The position numbers and the translations under genes are program-made. From contig NZ_JAKFFT010000011.1 in NCBI RefSeq assembly GCF_021502655.1, positions 108,874-172,873 of the forward strand: a stretch of DNA of 64,000 nt, written 5' to 3'. The notes below the pieces were generated by a model that was not told where the DNA came from, did no database searches, and was given only the letters and a program-made list of their open reading frames with translations. Positions within the stretch are counted from its first letter, which is position 1, and each line of letters opens with the position of its first letter. Below, piece after piece: positions 36,151 to 45,419 of the stretch. This DNA comes from Dyadobacter sp. CY347. GTDB lineage: Bacteria > Bacteroidota > Bacteroidia > Cytophagales > Spirosomataceae.

Positions 36151-36303
36151 ATGGGAGTTACGGAATTAAAACGTAAGAGTCGCAGAAACAAAGCAGTAGC
36201 AAATAACCGCACAGCGAAAATCAAAGATCTTTTACGCAAGCCAGAAGTACGCAACGTTGATGTTGAAGCAATAAAGGCTCAGTTTGAAGCTAATAAAAAA
36301 TAA
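36151..36303 (+). CDS. Small basic protein of 50 residues, unknown function
   Basis: An ATG at 36151 opens a 50-codon frame ending at TAA 36301-36303. The protein is rich in lysine and arginine (ELKRKSRRNKAVANNRTAK at residues 5-23), followed by IKDLLRKPEVRNVDVEAI and KAQFEANKK. The clean frame, an A-rich leader and its isolated position between divergent genes support it as real. I believe similar short MGVT-type basic proteins occur across Bacteroidota, but I cannot confirm this here. The charge suggests nucleic acid or ribosome binding (inference). Confidence 0.7.
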   Translation: MGVTELKRKSRRNKAVANNRTAKIKDLLRKPEVRNVDVEAIKAQFEANKK

Positions 36304-36337
36304 TTTAGCATCTACGAAAGGAATCAACTAGTCCCTG

Positions 36338-36712
36338 TCAATCTGTTTTGGTAGGGCTTTTTGCTTTTTTACCGGGCTTGTGTTTGCTGGCAGACTTAAT
36401 ATTGATCTTACGGACAAGCTGACGCATGCTCCGGCGTGTTTCCCTGCGGACGTCCAGTAAAATACGAAAACGGAGGGCTTCGCCGAACATGATCAGGCCG
36501 CCATTAATCAGCGCAAGACTATACAATCCCAATACAACCCAAGCCTGCGTGGGCATCCCTGTCCGGCGCTGGTGCGCTGCCTCGCTCAGGACGGTGAGGC
36601 CAAAACTGAAAATCAACAGGCCGAACGGAGCTAATATCATCCATTTGGTGCGCGTTGACATTCGTTTGATAAGCCTCTTGCCAGGTGGTTTTGGATCGAT
36701 CGATGGAATCAT
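36338..36712 (-). CDS. Small membrane protein with two helices and a basic tail
   Basis: 124 residues with two transmembrane helices (about 25-45, WMILAPFGLLIFSFGLTVL; about 58-78, WVVLGLYSLALINGGLIMFG). The C-terminal tail is very basic (RRETRRSMRQLVRK and KHKPGKKAKSPTK). The positive-inside rule places both ends in the cytoplasm. No family recognised. It converges with the 50-residue basic protein gene across 34 bp. Confidence 0.65.
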   Translation of the reverse strand: MIPSIDPKPPGKRLIKRMSTRTKWMILAPFGLLIFSFGLTVLSEAAHQRRTGMPTQAWVVLGLYSLALINGGLIMFGEALRFRILLDVRRETRRSMRQLVRKINIKSASKHKPGKKAKSPTKTD

Positions 36713-36770
36713 TTAGTACTTTTTTCCTTGTTATGATCCTAAAATTATTAATTTTTAGTTAATTGATTTA

Positions 36771-37544
36771 ATGAAATCCATCATTAGTTTAGTATTAAGG
36801 TATATTCCCCGGCCCTATCTCCAACTGGTCGGTCACTGGGTTGCCCGTTTTCTCAGCATTTTTTATATCGGAAATAAGGTTGAATGTCCTGTGTGTGAAA
36901 GCCGTTACCGCAAATTCCTGCCTTATGGCCGTAACACATCCAGCCGGGAAAACGCCCTTTGCCCAAGTTGCCTGTCATTGGAAAGGCACAGATTAATGGG
37001 GCTATATCTCAAAAGAAAGACTAATTTTTTCACTGCAAATCACAAAGTCCTGCACGTAGCGCCGGAATACTGCTTCATTGATCGCTTTGAGCAAATGAAA
37101 AATCTGGATTATATCACCGCGGACATTGAGTCGCCGCTGGCAAAAGTCAAAATGGACATTCATTCGATTCCGTTTCCGGAAAACACATTTGATGTGGCAT
37201 TTTGTAATCACGTAATGGAGCATGTGGACGATTATATTCTGGCCATGAGCGAGCTGCACCGTGTGCTGAAACCGGGTGGCTGGGCATTGATCCAATCGCC
37301 GCAGGATATGAAATATGAAGTGACTTATGAAGATGCTACGATCACAGATCCTAAGGAAAGGGAAAAGTATTTTTTACAAAACGACCATTTAAGGTTGTTT
37401 GGACGGAATTACGGCCGGGAGTTGGAGAAAGGTGGTTTTACTGTGAATGAGGATCGGTTTGTGATGGATGAGCTGAGTAAAGCGGAGGTTGCCAAATATG
37501 CATTGCCAGGAGAAGAGATTGTCTATTTCTGTCAAAAAATATAA
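36771..37544 (+). CDS. SAM-dependent methyltransferase with N-terminal zinc ribbon
   Basis: 257 residues. An N-terminal four-cysteine element (CPVCESRYRKF and CPSCLSLERHR, residues about 41-75) resembles a zinc ribbon. A class I methyltransferase domain follows: LHVAPEYCFIDRF as the SAM-binding region, DMHSIPFPENTFDVAFCN (read here as MDIHSIPFPENTFDVAFCN) and HVMEHVDDYILAMSELHRVL. The pattern is that of the Methyltransf_11 group, with small-molecule or glycan targets. It is followed by a perfect 26-bp palindrome and then a convergent glycosyltransferase gene. Confidence 0.88.
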   Translation: MKSIISLVLRYIPRPYLQLVGHWVARFLSIFYIGNKVECPVCESRYRKFLPYGRNTSSRENALCPSCLSLERHRLMGLYLKRKTNFFTANHKVLHVAPEYCFIDRFEQMKNLDYITADIESPLAKVKMDIHSIPFPENTFDVAFCNHVMEHVDDYILAMSELHRVLKPGGWALIQSPQDMKYEVTYEDATITDPKEREKYFLQNDHLRLFGRNYGRELEKGGFTVNEDRFVMDELSKAEVAKYALPGEEIVYFCQKI

Positions 37545-37557
37545 TCCAATTTAAACT

Positions 37558-37583
37558 TTGCCCCGGGCTTAAGCCCGGGGCAA
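37558..37583. terminator. Perfect 26-bp palindrome between convergent genes
   Basis: TTGCCCCGGGCTT (37558-37570) is followed directly by its reverse complement (37571-37583), with no spacer. As RNA it would fold to a hairpin by leaving the middle bases unpaired. An AT-rich stretch with a T run follows at 37596-37601. It may terminate both the methyltransferase and the glycosyltransferase transcripts, or may be a copy of a dispersed palindromic repeat. Confidence 0.65.
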
Positions 37584-37617
37584 TAGATAATAATTATTTT
37601 TTCAATTCTTTTTATAA

Positions 37618-38628
37618 TTATGAAGGATATTCAATAGTCGCGCCGGTTTCCCGGTGCGATTTTTTTTCGAAGAGCCTTTTCCAGCCTTCTTCCATGAAGC
37701 CGATTCCGTAGCCGAAAAGCTGTACAAACGCAGCCCCTATGCTGAGGAATGCAACTTCGATGCTCTTTGTTTTTCTCAATGCGTCGATAAAAAGCAGCGC
37801 AATGTATGTGCCGAGAACAATCAGACCCAGATAGAAAAACGGCTTGAAGATCAGAAACCAGAAAGGAATGCTGCAAACGGCTAATGTGAAAAGTAGCGGA
37901 AATGTATGCACCAGTTTTAGCTCATCAGGGTAGAAACGGGCAATGTTGATCCTCGCTCTCCCAAAGAATTTCAGTTGCCTGAAAAACGGAACAAACTGCG
38001 TGCGGCGTTTGTGGTAAATGAATGCTTCCGGGATCAATGCGGAGCGAAAACCCAGGCGTAACGCGGCAATGCTGAAGAGAATGTCCTCCCCCATCCGGCT
38101 GGTCAGAAACCCGCCGGTTTTCTCCCAAACCAGCCTGGAAAGGCCCATATTAAAGCTTCTTGGATGAAATGTTCCGCCCATATTATTCTTCTTTCCCCTG
38201 ATCCCGCCGGTTGTGAAAACGGAGGTCATGGAATAGCTGATGGCTTTTTGTATGGGTGTAAATGATGGATGATCCGTGTCCGGGCCGCCGTATAAATCGA
38301 CGTAATCTGTGTTTAATTTCTGCTCGACCACAGCCAGGTAATTCGGCTCGATTAATGCATCGGAGTCCAGCAGGATAAAATAATCGCCGTTAGCGCGCTC
38401 GAAGCCGTGGTTTCTGGCAAAGCCCTGCCCGCCGTTTTCTTTGAAGAAATATCTAATATCGAGTTTATCTTCAAAAGATTTGACGACTGCATCCGCCTTG
38501 ATCTTGGAACCGTCTTCAACAATGATCACTTCAAAATGCTTTACCGTTTGCTTCACAAGACATTCCAGCAGCTCCTGCAACTCGTCGGGACGGTTGTAGA
38601 CAGGGATAATGATGGAATATTGGCGCAT
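37618..38628 (-). CDS. Family 2 glycosyltransferase with C-terminal membrane helices
   Basis: 336 residues. The GT-A domain (1-230) starts YSIIIPVYNRPDELQELLEC, with EDGSK and the metal-binding acidic motif in ILLDSDALIEPNYL. The acceptor-side acidic residues lie in RMGEDILFSIAALRLG. Two or three hydrophobic helices (about 245-310) anchor it in the inner membrane. It probably transfers a sugar from a nucleotide donor to a lipid-linked or surface glycan; the acceptor is unknown. No other glycan genes adjoin it apart from the methyltransferase. Confidence 0.9.
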   Translation of the reverse strand: MRQYSIIIPVYNRPDELQELLECLVKQTVKHFEVIIVEDGSKIKADAVVKSFEDKLDIRYFFKENGGQGFARNHGFERANGDYFILLDSDALIEPNYLAVVEQKLNTDYVDLYGGPDTDHPSFTPIQKAISYSMTSVFTTGGIRGKKNNMGGTFHPRSFNMGLSRLVWEKTGGFLTSRMGEDILFSIAALRLGFRSALIPEAFIYHKRRTQFVPFFRQLKFFGRARINIARFYPDELKLVHTFPLLFTLAVCSIPFWFLIFKPFFYLGLIVLGTYIALLFIDALRKTKSIEVAFLSIGAAFVQLFGYGIGFMEEGWKRLFEKKSHRETGATIEYPS

Positions 38629-38662
38629 TTTAATGAGTGAGTGACTGGGTCGCCGGTGCGAT

Positions 38663-38690
38663 GAATGAGTGAATGAGTGAATGAGCGAAT
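38663..38690. repeat. Short tandem repeat, 8-bp unit
   Basis: About 3.5 copies of GAATGAGT lie in the 67-bp gap between hemL and the glycosyltransferase gene, with a related ATGAGTGAGTGA just upstream at 38633-38644. The unit is in the length range prone to slippage. Confidence 0.7.
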
Positions 38691-38695
38691 GGACT

Positions 38696-39991
38696 TTATA
38701 AGCTTAAAATCTCTTTTAGTGATTCTTCGTTCGCCTGTATGATTGTATCTAAATGTTTGTCTTCCAGTGCGGTTGATAGGAACATGCTTTCGAATTGGGA
38801 TGGGCCCATATAGATGCCCCTGTCCAGCATGGCGTGAAAATATCTTCCGAACAGTGGCAAATCAGATGATTTTGCGGACGGGAAGTCTGTTACCGGCTGG
38901 TCTGTGAAGAACAACGTGTACATGGAGCCGATGTGGTTTAATGTATAGTTTAAACCGAGCTTCTGCATGGATGCTTTAAAACCGTTTGACAATTTTTCTC
39001 CTGATGCTTCCAGTTGAGTGTAAACCTCAGGGTGATCATTGAGATAATTCAGCATTGTAAGGCCTGCCGCCATCGCAATCGGATTACCTGACAGTGTTCC
39101 TGCCTGGTAAACCGGACCGGCTGGTGAAACCTTGTTCATAATGTCGGCCCTGCCTCCATAGGCTCCTACGGGCATTCCTCCGCCTATAATCTTTCCTAAC
39201 GTTGTTAGATCCGGCGTTATTCCGAACCTTTCCTGCGCTCCGCCTTTGGCCAAACGGAAGCCCGTCATTACTTCGTCCAGGATCAGGACGATTCCCTCTT
39301 CATCACAAATTTTGCGCAACCCTTGCAAAAAACCTTCCGCCGGGAGCACACATCCCATGTTACCCACTACGGGTTCCAGGATTAATGCTGCAATAGCATT
39401 TTTGTTTGCCTTAACCAACGTTTGAACCGCTTCCAGGTCGTTGAATGGGGCGGTTAATGTATCGTTTGCAACGCCTTTCGTGACGCCCGGGCTGTCCGGT
39501 GTGCCGAATGTTACTGCGCCGCTTCCAGCTGCGATTAAAAAGCTGTCACCATGACCGTGATAGCAACCTTCAAACTTGATAATTTTATCTCTCCCGGTGA
39601 ATCCCCTGGCAACCCTAATGGCAGACATTGTGGCTTCCGTGCCGGAATTTACCATTCTCACCTTTTCAATCGAAGGCACCATGCTGACGATCAGCTCAGC
39701 CATTTCAACCTCCCTGCGCGTAGGTGCGCCGAAAGAAAATGAATGCTGGATCGCATCATAAACGGCTTTCTGGATCAGCTCATTGGCATGCCCCAGGATC
39801 ATTGGCCCCCACGAATTGATTAATTCTATATATTGATTATCGTCCTCATCATAGACGTAAGGCCCTTTTGCAGACTTAATGAAAACCGGAGACCCTCCTA
39901 CCGCGCGGAATGCCCGGACAGGAGAATTTACACCGCCAGGAATAAAATGTTGTGCTTTTTCGAAAAGATGCTGACTCGTTTCAATATTCAT
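38696..39991 (-). CDS. hemL: Glutamate-1-semialdehyde 2,1-aminomutase
   Basis: 431 residues, the normal length for HemL. Signatures are FIPGGVNSPVRAF at the N-terminus, MVNSGTEATMSAIRVARG, GCYHGHGDSFLIAAG, LILDEVMTGFRLAKGG and the PLP lysine in TTLGKIIGGGMPVGAYGG. It converts glutamate-1-semialdehyde to 5-aminolevulinate in tetrapyrrole synthesis by the C5 pathway. It lies 18 bp downstream of the TPR/periplasmic-binding protein gene and may share its transcript. Confidence 0.96.
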   Translation of the reverse strand: MNIETSQHLFEKAQHFIPGGVNSPVRAFRAVGGSPVFIKSAKGPYVYDEDDNQYIELINSWGPMILGHANELIQKAVYDAIQHSFSFGAPTRREVEMAELIVSMVPSIEKVRMVNSGTEATMSAIRVARGFTGRDKIIKFEGCYHGHGDSFLIAAGSGAVTFGTPDSPGVTKGVANDTLTAPFNDLEAVQTLVKANKNAIAALILEPVVGNMGCVLPAEGFLQGLRKICDEEGIVLILDEVMTGFRLAKGGAQERFGITPDLTTLGKIIGGGMPVGAYGGRADIMNKVSPAGPVYQAGTLSGNPIAMAAGLTMLNYLNDHPEVYTQLEASGEKLSNGFKASMQKLGLNYTLNHIGSMYTLFFTDQPVTDFPSAKSSDLPLFGRYFHAMLDRGIYMGPSQFESMFLSTALEDKHLDTIIQANEESLKEILSL

Positions 39992-40009
39992 TGGATACGC
40001 TAATTTGGG

Positions 40010-41722
40010 TTACCTGTCTACTGGCGTCCATTTGGAGCCGTTATGTTTCAAAACAGGTGTAATCTGATTCTCGTTTGCTTTCGTAAAATTAAATCCTGAC
40101 AAAAGATATTCGTCTTCACCAGGTCTTGCGGATTGTAAGCCGTCCTGAAATTTGTCTTTGTGCTTAGCAAGCATGCGCACAAAAAATAGCAGTTGGTCAA
40201 ATCCCTGATAGGAATAAACAGACGGGAATGTGTTCGTTTTGTTCCAGTAATTTTTCTGAAACTCCCGAATGTTCTCTTTTTCACGGTCCACATAATCCGT
40301 ATCGATCAGATAGAGCCGTGATGCGTATCTGCTAAGCCTGGATTGCTGCGTGCTGAAACTGGTGGATGTGCTCAGCACTGGCGTTGCTGTCAATTTACGG
40401 CCATTCAGAACTTCCATCAACATTGAACCGGAAGCGCCATCTGTTGAGAAAAGCGCAATATGTGATGGTTTTGCAGTTTCAAATGTAGAAAGATTGTTTT
40501 CAAGCCATTCGCGGGATGATTGGATTTTAAGCATTTCCAGCACTTTCCCACTTTTGCTTTTCCATTCATTTGCATAAGAAAATGCCATTGCAGAATCCTT
40601 CGATGTGCCACCGTAATAGATCGCAGCCGATGAGCCCATGGCCTGCGTTTTCATCCATTGCGCCGCTTTCTGCATTTGAAAAGCGATGGACGGATGAGCC
40701 AGATAAATGTTTGAGCCGGATTTCAGCAGGTTACCATCGGTTGACAGCGGGTTAAGCATGATCGCATTGCTATTGGCCACATTGCCGGCAGTTACCTCAA
40801 ATGTGGCGGGATACAACGGCCCGATCACCATATCAGATTGCTGAAAGTTCTTATTACCAACAATCGGCTCAACTGTTCTGGCATCTGCGCCCACGTCATA
40901 TGCCCAAAGGTTCACATTAATCCCCTCAGCGGCAAGTTGCTCCTTGGCCATGATCAGGCCCTGATAGTAGTCGTAAGCAAATTGGTTTGAACGACGTTTT
41001 GCAGTGCTGAATTCATCCAATCGGAAAGGAAGGAGCACAGAAACATCGTAGTAACCTTTTGTCCACTGCCCTTCGGATTTTGGAATGCTGCGTTTTGGCG
41101 CTTCTTCGGCTACTGCAACTTTTTCCTTTTTGCTGAATTTGAATTGCTTTTGAAGCTGTTCGGCGATCTGGAAATCAGTTTGCGTTGAGCTCGGGGAAGT
41201 TTCGATAAAGTGGACCAATGTCAATGCAATGTCCCGGTCATCCGCATATTGTTTTTGCAAACCTTTCAGCGCAGCAAGATCTGTGATCGAACCGAAATAA
41301 TGTTGTTTTAATGAAAATACATCTTTTGCCAGAGAAGAATCCTTGATTTTGGCCAAATGTGCCAGTCCTTCATCCGTCTTGCCTTCTTCCAATGCAATGG
41401 CACCAAGCAGATATTGCGCGTCGGCGATGCGGTTCCAGCCGGGATAGCGGCTCTGCAATTGCAGTAACATCTGCTTACTTTCTTTGAATCGCTTCAACTG
41501 GTAAGCAGAAAGCGCATAATAGTAATGTGCGTAGGCTGAAAATGTAGTTTTTGAATTGACGCTTGTCAACGGCGAAAGTTTCTCCATTGCCGCGGCATAA
41601 CGGCCTTGTTTATAATCTCCAAGCGCCGATTTATATCTGCTTTCCGTTTGCGCGGTATTCTGGGCAAATGAGGCATCGCTCAAACCGGCAAGAATGAAGA
41701 TGAGTACAATAATTGATTTCAT
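40010..41722 (-). CDS. Exported TPR plus periplasmic-binding-fold protein
   Basis: 570 residues from the ATG at 41722, which gives a good signal peptide (KSIIVLIFILAGLSDASFAQ); an upstream in-frame start would bury it. Residues about 25-170 are TPR-like (YKQGRYAAAMEKLSPL, AHYYYALSAYQLKRFKESKQ, ADAQYLLGAIALEEGK). From about 215 comes a type I periplasmic-binding fold as in branched-chain amino acid receptors (YYDVSVLLPFRLD, DMVIGPLYPATFEV, NSNAIMLNPLSTDG). No transporter genes adjoin it. A similar TPR plus binding-domain layout is known in LpoA, an activator of penicillin-binding proteins, so a cell-wall role is possible (inference). Confidence 0.78.
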   Translation of the reverse strand: MKSIIVLIFILAGLSDASFAQNTAQTESRYKSALGDYKQGRYAAAMEKLSPLTSVNSKTTFSAYAHYYYALSAYQLKRFKESKQMLLQLQSRYPGWNRIADAQYLLGAIALEEGKTDEGLAHLAKIKDSSLAKDVFSLKQHYFGSITDLAALKGLQKQYADDRDIALTLVHFIETSPSSTQTDFQIAEQLQKQFKFSKKEKVAVAEEAPKRSIPKSEGQWTKGYYDVSVLLPFRLDEFSTAKRRSNQFAYDYYQGLIMAKEQLAAEGINVNLWAYDVGADARTVEPIVGNKNFQQSDMVIGPLYPATFEVTAGNVANSNAIMLNPLSTDGNLLKSGSNIYLAHPSIAFQMQKAAQWMKTQAMGSSAAIYYGGTSKDSAMAFSYANEWKSKSGKVLEMLKIQSSREWLENNLSTFETAKPSHIALFSTDGASGSMLMEVLNGRKLTATPVLSTSTSFSTQQSRLSRYASRLYLIDTDYVDREKENIREFQKNYWNKTNTFPSVYSYQGFDQLLFFVRMLAKHKDKFQDGLQSARPGEDEYLLSGFNFTKANENQITPVLKHNGSKWTPVDR

Positions 41723-41781
41723 CGTAACAGTGGGTGAAAATTGAGTAACGGCGGACAAATTACAAAATCCGGTTTAAGAGA

Positions 41782-41818
41782 AAAAAACGGGCAATATTTC
41801 CGGTTGGAAACATTGCCC
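41782..41818 (-). terminator. Rho-independent terminator after yidC
   Basis: On the minus strand GGGCAATGTTTCC pairs with GGAAATATTGCCC around an AACC loop (one A-C mismatch), followed by G and seven Ts. It sits 26 bp past the yidC stop codon and separates pyrG-yidC from the next operon. Confidence 0.92.
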
Positions 41819-41843
41819 TATACATTACGATATATTAAATCTT

Positions 41844-43670
41844 TTATTTCTTTTTCGAACGTTTTTCAAGTTCAGCTTGCTTCTTTTTAGCCTCTTCTGC
41901 TGCCTGAAGCGACTTTTCCAGATACTTCTGAAACTTCGTCTGCTTCTTCTCGCCATTCGCGTTTTTCTTTCTGTTCTCTTCCAGAATGTTCCGGATCTTG
42001 TCTTCGTTCACAAAGCGTTTGATCAAAAGCTGCTGCGCGATCGTCACTACGTTTGATACAAAATAATAGAATGTCAAACCAGCCGGAAACGAGTTCAGCA
42101 CAAACATGAACATTAAAGGCATGATGTAACCCAACACTTTCATGTTCACCGGCCCAGGCTGCGTTGGCGTGATCTGGTTGTTATAATAGGCATAACCAAT
42201 GCTTGACGCCGTCATAAGGACTGTGAACAAGCTAATGTGGTTTCCTACACCGAAAGGAACTGTAAACGGTAACTTGATGAATGAATCATAAGTTGAAAGG
42301 TCACTCGCCCAGAGGAAGGGCTGCTGTCGCAGCTCAATTAAATTGGGAAAGAGGAAAAAGAGTGAAAACAGGATCGGCATAGTCGCCAGCACGGGTATAC
42401 AGCCGCTGAGCGGGCTTACTCCTACTTCCTGATACAGCTTCATCTGATCCTGCTGCTGCTTGGCCATATCATCCGGGTTCTGGCTGCGTATCTGTTCCAG
42501 CTCGGGTGCCAGCAACCGCATTTTTGCCATGCTGATGTATGACTTGTAAGTAAGCGGTGTCAGGATTGTTTTTACAAAAATTACCAGCAGAATGATCAGA
42601 AGACCATAATTGCTCACAAATTTTTCTAAAAAGTTAAATAGCGGAACAAGGAAGAACTTGTTGATAGGCTTTAAAAACGCATATCCGAGATACACATTCT
42701 GGTCGAAATTCTCAGCTTTAACCTTATCGACCAAGTGATAATCATTTGGTCCGAGGAAGAACTGGTAATTGGCCTCCCCTTTCTGTACGGCAGACATCGG
42801 GATCCCGGCCGAAACATGCATTGTCTTTACGATGGTCGAATCCGCAGGGTTTACGTCAGCCCGTACAGCCACATTACCAAACGGATGCTTATCCGCGATC
42901 AGACCGGCAAGAAAGTATTTATGTTTAATCGTAAACCACTTAACCGGCTCGGCCGTTTTCTCTTCTTCGGTTGCTGTCGGGCTGGTCGCAAGGCTTTGAA
43001 GATCGTCCGTATAATAGTTGATCGTGACCACCTCGCGGTTCTTGTGCATATCATTTTCCAGTTGCAGCAGATCATTGTTCCAGTCCAGCTGAACCAGTTT
43101 ATCGCTTGATCCTGTGGCATTGGATTTGATGCCGTAATCGATCACATAACCACTTCCGTGCACCACATAAGTTTGTTCAACAAACTGGTTGCCTTTCAGC
43201 GGAGCCCGGTAAGTTACTATTAATGAGTCCTTTTCACCTACTTTCTGATTTTGCGCCTCAGTGGTGAAGAACATGTCCGTCAAGCGAACATCACCTGTTG
43301 CAGTAGGAAAGTTGATGCGGAAACTGTTATGATTTTCTGCAATCAGGTAAAGCGGCTTTTGATCGTAGGTTTTGTATTTTTTCAACATTACCTCTTTCAT
43401 GATCCCGCCTTTGTTCGAGAACACAATGCGCGTATCATTTGTCTCGATAACCAGGTCTTTCGGAGCGACTTGCGCTACCGAGTTTGAATCAGTGGATTGA
43501 GCAGATAAGTTGGTTGAATCCGAAGCTGTCGGGGATTGAACAGAGGGTTTTGAAGTTACTGTTTTTACTTGCTCCACAGGTGCAGGTTCCACAGGTTTTG
43601 GAACCAGTATCTGGTAGCCAATCAGCATTAGCATGATTAATACTAAGCCGATGATAAAATTTTTATCCAT
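41844..43670 (-). CDS. yidC: Membrane protein insertase YidC
   Basis: 608 residues with the architecture of Gram-negative YidC: an N-terminal anchor (IIGLVLIMLMLIGYQILV), a Ser/Thr-rich linker, and a large periplasmic beta-sandwich domain (about 70-330). The conserved C-terminal insertase core follows, with YGLLIILLVIFVKTILTPLTY, SPLSGCIPVLATMPILFSLFF and FNSFPAGLTFYYFVSN-like helices. The tail is a highly basic coiled coil (KKQTKFQKYLEKSLQAAEE) that may contact ribosomes. It inserts proteins into the inner membrane, alone or with SecYEG. It lies 84 bp downstream of pyrG, a common arrangement in Bacteroidota. Confidence 0.96.
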   Translation of the reverse strand: MDKNFIIGLVLIMLMLIGYQILVPKPVEPAPVEQVKTVTSKPSVQSPTASDSTNLSAQSTDSNSVAQVAPKDLVIETNDTRIVFSNKGGIMKEVMLKKYKTYDQKPLYLIAENHNSFRINFPTATGDVRLTDMFFTTEAQNQKVGEKDSLIVTYRAPLKGNQFVEQTYVVHGSGYVIDYGIKSNATGSSDKLVQLDWNNDLLQLENDMHKNREVVTINYYTDDLQSLATSPTATEEEKTAEPVKWFTIKHKYFLAGLIADKHPFGNVAVRADVNPADSTIVKTMHVSAGIPMSAVQKGEANYQFFLGPNDYHLVDKVKAENFDQNVYLGYAFLKPINKFFLVPLFNFLEKFVSNYGLLIILLVIFVKTILTPLTYKSYISMAKMRLLAPELEQIRSQNPDDMAKQQQDQMKLYQEVGVSPLSGCIPVLATMPILFSLFFLFPNLIELRQQPFLWASDLSTYDSFIKLPFTVPFGVGNHISLFTVLMTASSIGYAYYNNQITPTQPGPVNMKVLGYIMPLMFMFVLNSFPAGLTFYYFVSNVVTIAQQLLIKRFVNEDKIRNILEENRKKNANGEKKQTKFQKYLEKSLQAAEEAKKKQAELEKRSKKK

Positions 43671-43754
43671 TATTTACTTAAAATTATTGAAATAGTAAAC
43701 CCGTTACGGGACGGCAAAGGTAATAAGTTTTTTCCTTATCGGCCTTTTTTGTGA

Positions 43755-45419
43755 TCAGTGGATTGAGGTGTTCAGCGATTCAACAGATCTCTTTTCGAGC
43801 GAATAAGACAATGCGGCACTCACGAAGTTCACAAAAATCGGATGTGGGTTCATCACCGTACTTTTCAGCTCCGGGTGAAACTGAACGCCGATGTAGAACG
43901 GATGCCCTGGAAGCTCAACCATTTCAACAAGATTGTTGTCGGGGTTAATCCCGGTTGCGATAAGTCCTTTATCCTCGAAATCTTTGAGATACTTGTTGTT
44001 GAACTCGTAGCGGTGACGGTGACGCTCGCTGATGTTGGTTTTGCCATAGATCCGGCTTGCCAGCGTGTCTTTTTTGATCTTGCACGGATATGCACCTAAA
44101 CGCATTGTGCCGCCTTTATTCGAAACATCTTTCTGGTCTTTCATCAGGTGGATCACAGGATGATCGGTGTTGACGTCCATTTCAACCGAATGCGCACCAC
44201 CCCAGCCGATCACATTTCTGGCGTATTCAATGACAGCCATTTGCATACCCAGACAAATCCCAAAGAAAGGAATGTTGTTTTCACGCACATACTGGATCGC
44301 GGCGATCTTTCCTTCAATTCCTCTTTCACCAAAACCGGGCGCTACCAGAACACCGTCCAGGTTTTCGAGTTTTTCAACCGCATTTTCAGCAGTCAGGCTT
44401 TCGGAATGGATCCATTCAATGTTGACCTTACATTCATTGGCTGCCCCGGCGTGGATAAAGGACTCAACGATCGACTTGTAAGCATCATGCAACTCTACAT
44501 ATTTTCCTACCAAACCAATGCGGATGGAATCAACCGGATTTTTGTAGCGGGATAAAAACGTTTTCCAGGCATCCAGATCCACGTCCTTATCATTGTAAAT
44601 ATCGAGCATATACAATGCGCGCTGATCGAGTCTTTCTTTCAGCATCAGCAAAGGAACGGCGTAAATCGTATCCGCGTCCATAGCTTCAATGACAGAATTC
44701 ACCTGAACATTGCAGAAAAGCGCGATTTTTTTGCGGATATCGTAAGGAAGCGGATGTTCCGTGCGGCAAACCAGAATATCAGGCTGGATCCCCGCTTCTT
44801 GCAGCATTCTCACCGAGTGTTGCGTCGGTTTGGTTTTCAGCTCCCCGGCAGAATTCAAGTAAGGGATCAGGGTCAGATGGATCACGAGCGTATTATGCTC
44901 TTCCATCTCAAACTTAACCTGACGAACCGCTTCCAGGAACGGAAGTGACTCTATATCCCCTACGCAGCCACCGATTTCCGTAATAACAATATCGTAATCG
45001 CCCGTTTGTCCGAGCAGGAGCATATTCCTTTTCAGCTCGTCCGTAATGTGCGGAACAACCTGAACGGTCTTCCCGAGGAAATCGCCACGGCGTTCAGCTG
45101 TGATGACGTTGTGGTAAATGCGGCCCGTAGTAACATTGTTGGCCTGAGACGTGCGAACATTTAAAAAACGCTCATAATGCCCCAGATCGAGATCCGTTTC
45201 AGCACCGTCGTCCGTTACATAGCACTCACCGTGCTCGTAGGGATTCATTGTACCCGGGTCAATATTAAGATATGGATCGAATTTTTGAATCGTAACAGAA
45301 AGCCCTCTGGCTTGCAGTAGTTTTGCTAATGAAGAGGCAATGATTCCTTTGCCAAGTGAAGATGTTACACCGCCCGTAACGAAAATGTACTTCGCGGTCT
45401 TTCGTGCTTTGGAAGCCAT
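43755..45419 (-). CDS. pyrG: CTP synthase
   Basis: 554 residues from the ATG at 45419 (MASKARKTAKYIFVTGG); an upstream in-frame ATG at 45455 adds twelve unlikely residues. The synthetase domain has FVTGGVTSSLGKGI and DPYLNIDPGTMNPYEHGE. The glutaminase domain has the nucleophile cysteine in FFGICLGMQMAV and the histidine/glutamate pair in VQFHPELKS. It aminates UTP to CTP with glutamine and ATP. It heads the pyrG-yidC transcript. Confidence 0.97.
   Translation of the reverse strand: MASKARKTAKYIFVTGGVTSSLGKGIIASSLAKLLQARGLSVTIQKFDPYLNIDPGTMNPYEHGECYVTDDGAETDLDLGHYERFLNVRTSQANNVTTGRIYHNVITAERRGDFLGKTVQVVPHITDELKRNMLLLGQTGDYDIVITEIGGCVGDIESLPFLEAVRQVKFEMEEHNTLVIHLTLIPYLNSAGELKTKPTQHSVRMLQEAGIQPDILVCRTEHPLPYDIRKKIALFCNVQVNSVIEAMDADTIYAVPLLMLKERLDQRALYMLDIYNDKDVDLDAWKTFLSRYKNPVDSIRIGLVGKYVELHDAYKSIVESFIHAGAANECKVNIEWIHSESLTAENAVEKLENLDGVLVAPGFGERGIEGKIAAIQYVRENNIPFFGICLGMQMAVIEYARNVIGWGGAHSVEMDVNTDHPVIHLMKDQKDVSNKGGTMRLGAYPCKIKKDTLASRIYGKTNISERHRHRYEFNNKYLKDFEDKGLIATGINPDNNLVEMVELPGHPFYIGVQFHPELKSTVMNPHPIFVNFVSAALSYSLEKRSVESLNTSIH

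Noticed and set aside
38633..38690. Possible CRISPR-like array
   Set aside because: The 8-bp units are contiguous with no spacers, so this is a simple tandem repeat.
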